Assembly: GCF_949628215.1 (NCBI RefSeq)
Contig: NC_134283.1
Coordinates: 29,242,975 to 29,306,974 of the forward strand
Direction: 5' to 3'
DNA from: Phalacrocorax aristotelis
Lineage: Eukaryota; Chordata; Aves; Suliformes; Phalacrocoracidae
DNA length: 64,000 nucleotides
The number at the start of each line of letters is the position of its first letter. Position 1 is the stretch's first letter. Both the position numbers and the translations under genes were made by a program. The notes beneath the pieces are model-generated. The model was given only the letters and a program-made list of their open reading frames with translations. It did no database searches and had not been told where the DNA came from. This document shows, in pieces, positions 61,608-64,000 of the stretch.

Positions 61608-64000
61608 CTAAAAGAAAAAAAGATAAATAGACGATGATGTTAACAATGAACTGCCTCTGCTTCTGTGACATCCTGTCTCCCGGTATCACACCTCGCAAGG
61701 CACATTCCATGCTCCTTTACACAGTCAGCATGATCTTGACATTTCCTTTAGCGTGAGCCTCCAAGGTACACATTTAAACATTGCTGATACCTGTGCAGGC
61801 AGTACCTACACATATATGACACTTGAAAGGACAGCTCATCAGGATAGTAGCCACTGTAGTTGTGTTTCCCAGGACAGAAAAGCAAGGGTGTAGCTACACA
61901 AATCATGTATCGATTTTGCTTTGGTGGTAAAATTACTCAAAATCCTCTGTTCTGTGCTCTCAGCCACAGCTTGCTGCCCCTCTGTCACACTGCTTGGTGC
62001 CCATGTTCCAAGCCAGAACACTGAAATTACTTCTTTTTGTATGGTTAGTTTAAACTCAAATTATTTCACAGGGGCAGGGAGGGACTGCACTTCGGGGCAA
62101 GAGGCAGCAGAGGCCTCTGAAACCAGCATTTCCTCACAGCAGAAGTATCTGGTAACTACATGCTGAGGCATAAGGACAGGCTGAGTTACTTAAAGCCAGA
62201 GAAGGAATTCAGGAGGTTTTGGCTTATAAATGACTGGGATACTTTGTTCAATACAATAGTGTCCTACCTGAATGCAAGGAAAACCGCCAAACTGGTACTT
62301 CTCTTTGAGAAACATTTAGGTGTAGGTGGAGGCTTGAGAATAAGATAGCAGGAATTGGAGGGGGGGAGAGGGGGACAGGGAGCAGGGAGCCATCTGAGCA
62401 GACAAGATAGTAAAGGCACCATGTATTTATTACTCAGGTGTTTTTAACACTGATTTTTCAAATGCCTGAAGCCTGCAGTGAGTCAGATAACTCAACAGCT
62501 CTTTGCTAGTCTGCACACATATAATCTATAATTTTCACCTTCATCTTCAGTTCAGTCTCCCAGAAATTAAAAGATGCAGCGGTACAATTCAATTTGCATC
62601 CCACTATAATTTTTTTATTTTCAGAGTAGCTTCAGCTCTCAAGCCTTTATACTGCATGTTGAAATTCTCCAGAACAACTTGATAGCTTTCATGCACTCCT
62701 AAAAGCAAGAAGGGGCAAGGGTGGGATTACCTGCTCTTGAGCAAAGAGGATTTCAGATTAGGCTGGTAGGTACAGATGTTATGGGACATGTCCACTGCTG
62801 TAGATGTAATTAAATGGTACAGCCTCTGTTCCACACACATGCAAAGACCAGCACATAATGAGAATCTAATAGCAGTAGCGGTTACAACTGAAATTAGGCT
62901 GTGGGCTATGTAAACTGCCCACATGCACAGTGTTGCCAACACATCTTAAGCTTGGCCTGCCAGCACCCTTTTCCAGATTCCTCCCAGCAGGCTCACTAGC
63001 TGGGCAGCGGTTCTGTTACATAAGGATAAAGACAGAAAACACCACCTGTGGGATTTAGGCTTCCTGAGATACTGCTTAGCCAACAATCTGGATTTGGGAT
63101 TGCTGCACAAGTGGTAAATACCATATTAAAATATAAAAGGTTAATGATAAGAATGGGTTTCTGCTCATTCAAATGGCCCATAAACTCAGCATCCTCTCTC
63201 AGTAAGTCACAAAGCCATAGGTCAGATTCCTTTCAGGTGTTTTGTAAAGCTGCAGTGTAGGTGCCTCTGAGATATTTACCCAGATTTTCTTTACTACCAG
63301 TGAAGAGGAACAGGCACACTTAAGGAGTGACTCATCTCTGAGGATGAATCACCTTTTAGATGTGTTCACCTCTCAAACTAGATGACATGTTGCTCATCCT
63401 GCCCAGTCCTGCACAACTGATGGGCAAGCATGGAAATAGGACCTCAGCTTCAGAAACAAATTACATGACTTGGAAATTACCAGAACTCAGTTGCTCCCGG
63501 AAGAAGTTTAACTTTTGTAGTGTTTTACAGTAGAACTGACATAACCAATTATACATCAGCAATGTCAGGCAGAAAGTCAGCACTGCAGCCATATCTGAGG
63601 ATGTTCTTGCTTAAGAAGAGCACACCACTCTTTCAGAACTGAGCTAACATGCCTCTGCTGTGCTGCTGTCACCACAGGTTTTTGGGCTGCATCACGAACA
63701 CGTGTGCCTGTAAAAGTTTATGTAATCTCACCCAGGTTATAAGATGACAGCAGTATATGAGCACCTTTACTGCGTGGCTTTACATAAACATGAAATAAGT
63801 TAGTTTTGCCACAGAACATCTCCTGGGAAAGCTCTGCTGGCTGATCTGCTCATCCTTGACCTGCAGGGAAGTGTCTGGGCTGCGGCTGCTACCCATCCTC
63901 AGGATGGCAAGAGAACCCCAGGGAGCTAGGTCTCAAGAACCTAGAGCTGGTGCTACTGTCTGAAGTATCTTTAAGAAGGAAAAAAAAAGGCTTAACATTG
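61608..64000 (-). other. SLIT3: SLIT3 intron sequence to the window edge
   Basis: Sequence upstream of the first visible SLIT3 exon. I find no further exon carrying the preceding laminin-G residues, and no repeat or RNA gene. It is taken as intron because the gene must continue to the right. Confidence 0.6.

Overview
This window is vertebrate nuclear DNA, most likely from a bird. Coding sequence is split into short exons with GT-AG introns. The interspersed repeats are almost all CR1 LINEs, and there is one avian-style solo LTR. The two genes are PANK3 and SLIT3, which are also neighbours on human chromosome 5q34-q35. A crocodilian or turtle source is not strictly excluded. No bacterial-type operon, CRISPR array or plasmid feature is present.

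Layout by region. 1-9.7 kb is intergenic with no gene I can recognise. 9.75-10.3 kb is a plus-strand CR1 3' end. 10.49-11.04 kb is an isolated GC-rich, CpG-rich block holding a complete tRNA-Asp(GTC) gene on the minus strand. 11.5-12.02 kb is a probable solo LTR, followed directly by a minus-strand CR1 scrap. 13.98-14.47 kb is an old plus-strand CR1 reverse-transcriptase remnant. About 16.5-41.9 kb is PANK3 on the minus strand, with all seven coding exons recoverable (370 codons plus stop). A 3'UTR of up to about 6.4 kb lies at its low-coordinate end, and a CpG-island promoter at 41.7-43.06 kb. PANK3 intron 5 carries the miR-103 hairpin (24,699-24,776). 45.7-47.5 kb is a 5'-truncated CR1 with most of its RT domain. 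49.3-49.7 kb is another CR1 3' end whose tail runs into a GC-rich minisatellite with a 10-bp period and then a small CpG-rich block (to 50.36 kb). From about 54.2 kb to the right edge is the 3' end of SLIT3 on the minus strand: its last four coding exons, encoding part of the laminin-G domain, three EGF domains and the C-terminal cystine knot.

How the parts work together. PANK3 makes a pantothenate kinase that starts coenzyme A synthesis, and its intron makes miR-103, so one transcript yields an enzyme and a microRNA tied to lipid and glucose metabolism. SLIT3 is a secreted axon-guidance and angiogenesis ligand and is unrelated in function; the two genes are head-to-tail neighbours. I found no previously undescribed multi-gene system. 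The less ordinary observations are: an in-frame open extension upstream of the PANK3 ATG with only non-ATG starts; a (CTG)10 tract and a plus-oriented YY1-type motif in the PANK3 promoter island; a minisatellite that seems to have grown from a CR1 tail; and two CpG-rich blocks with no assigned protein gene.
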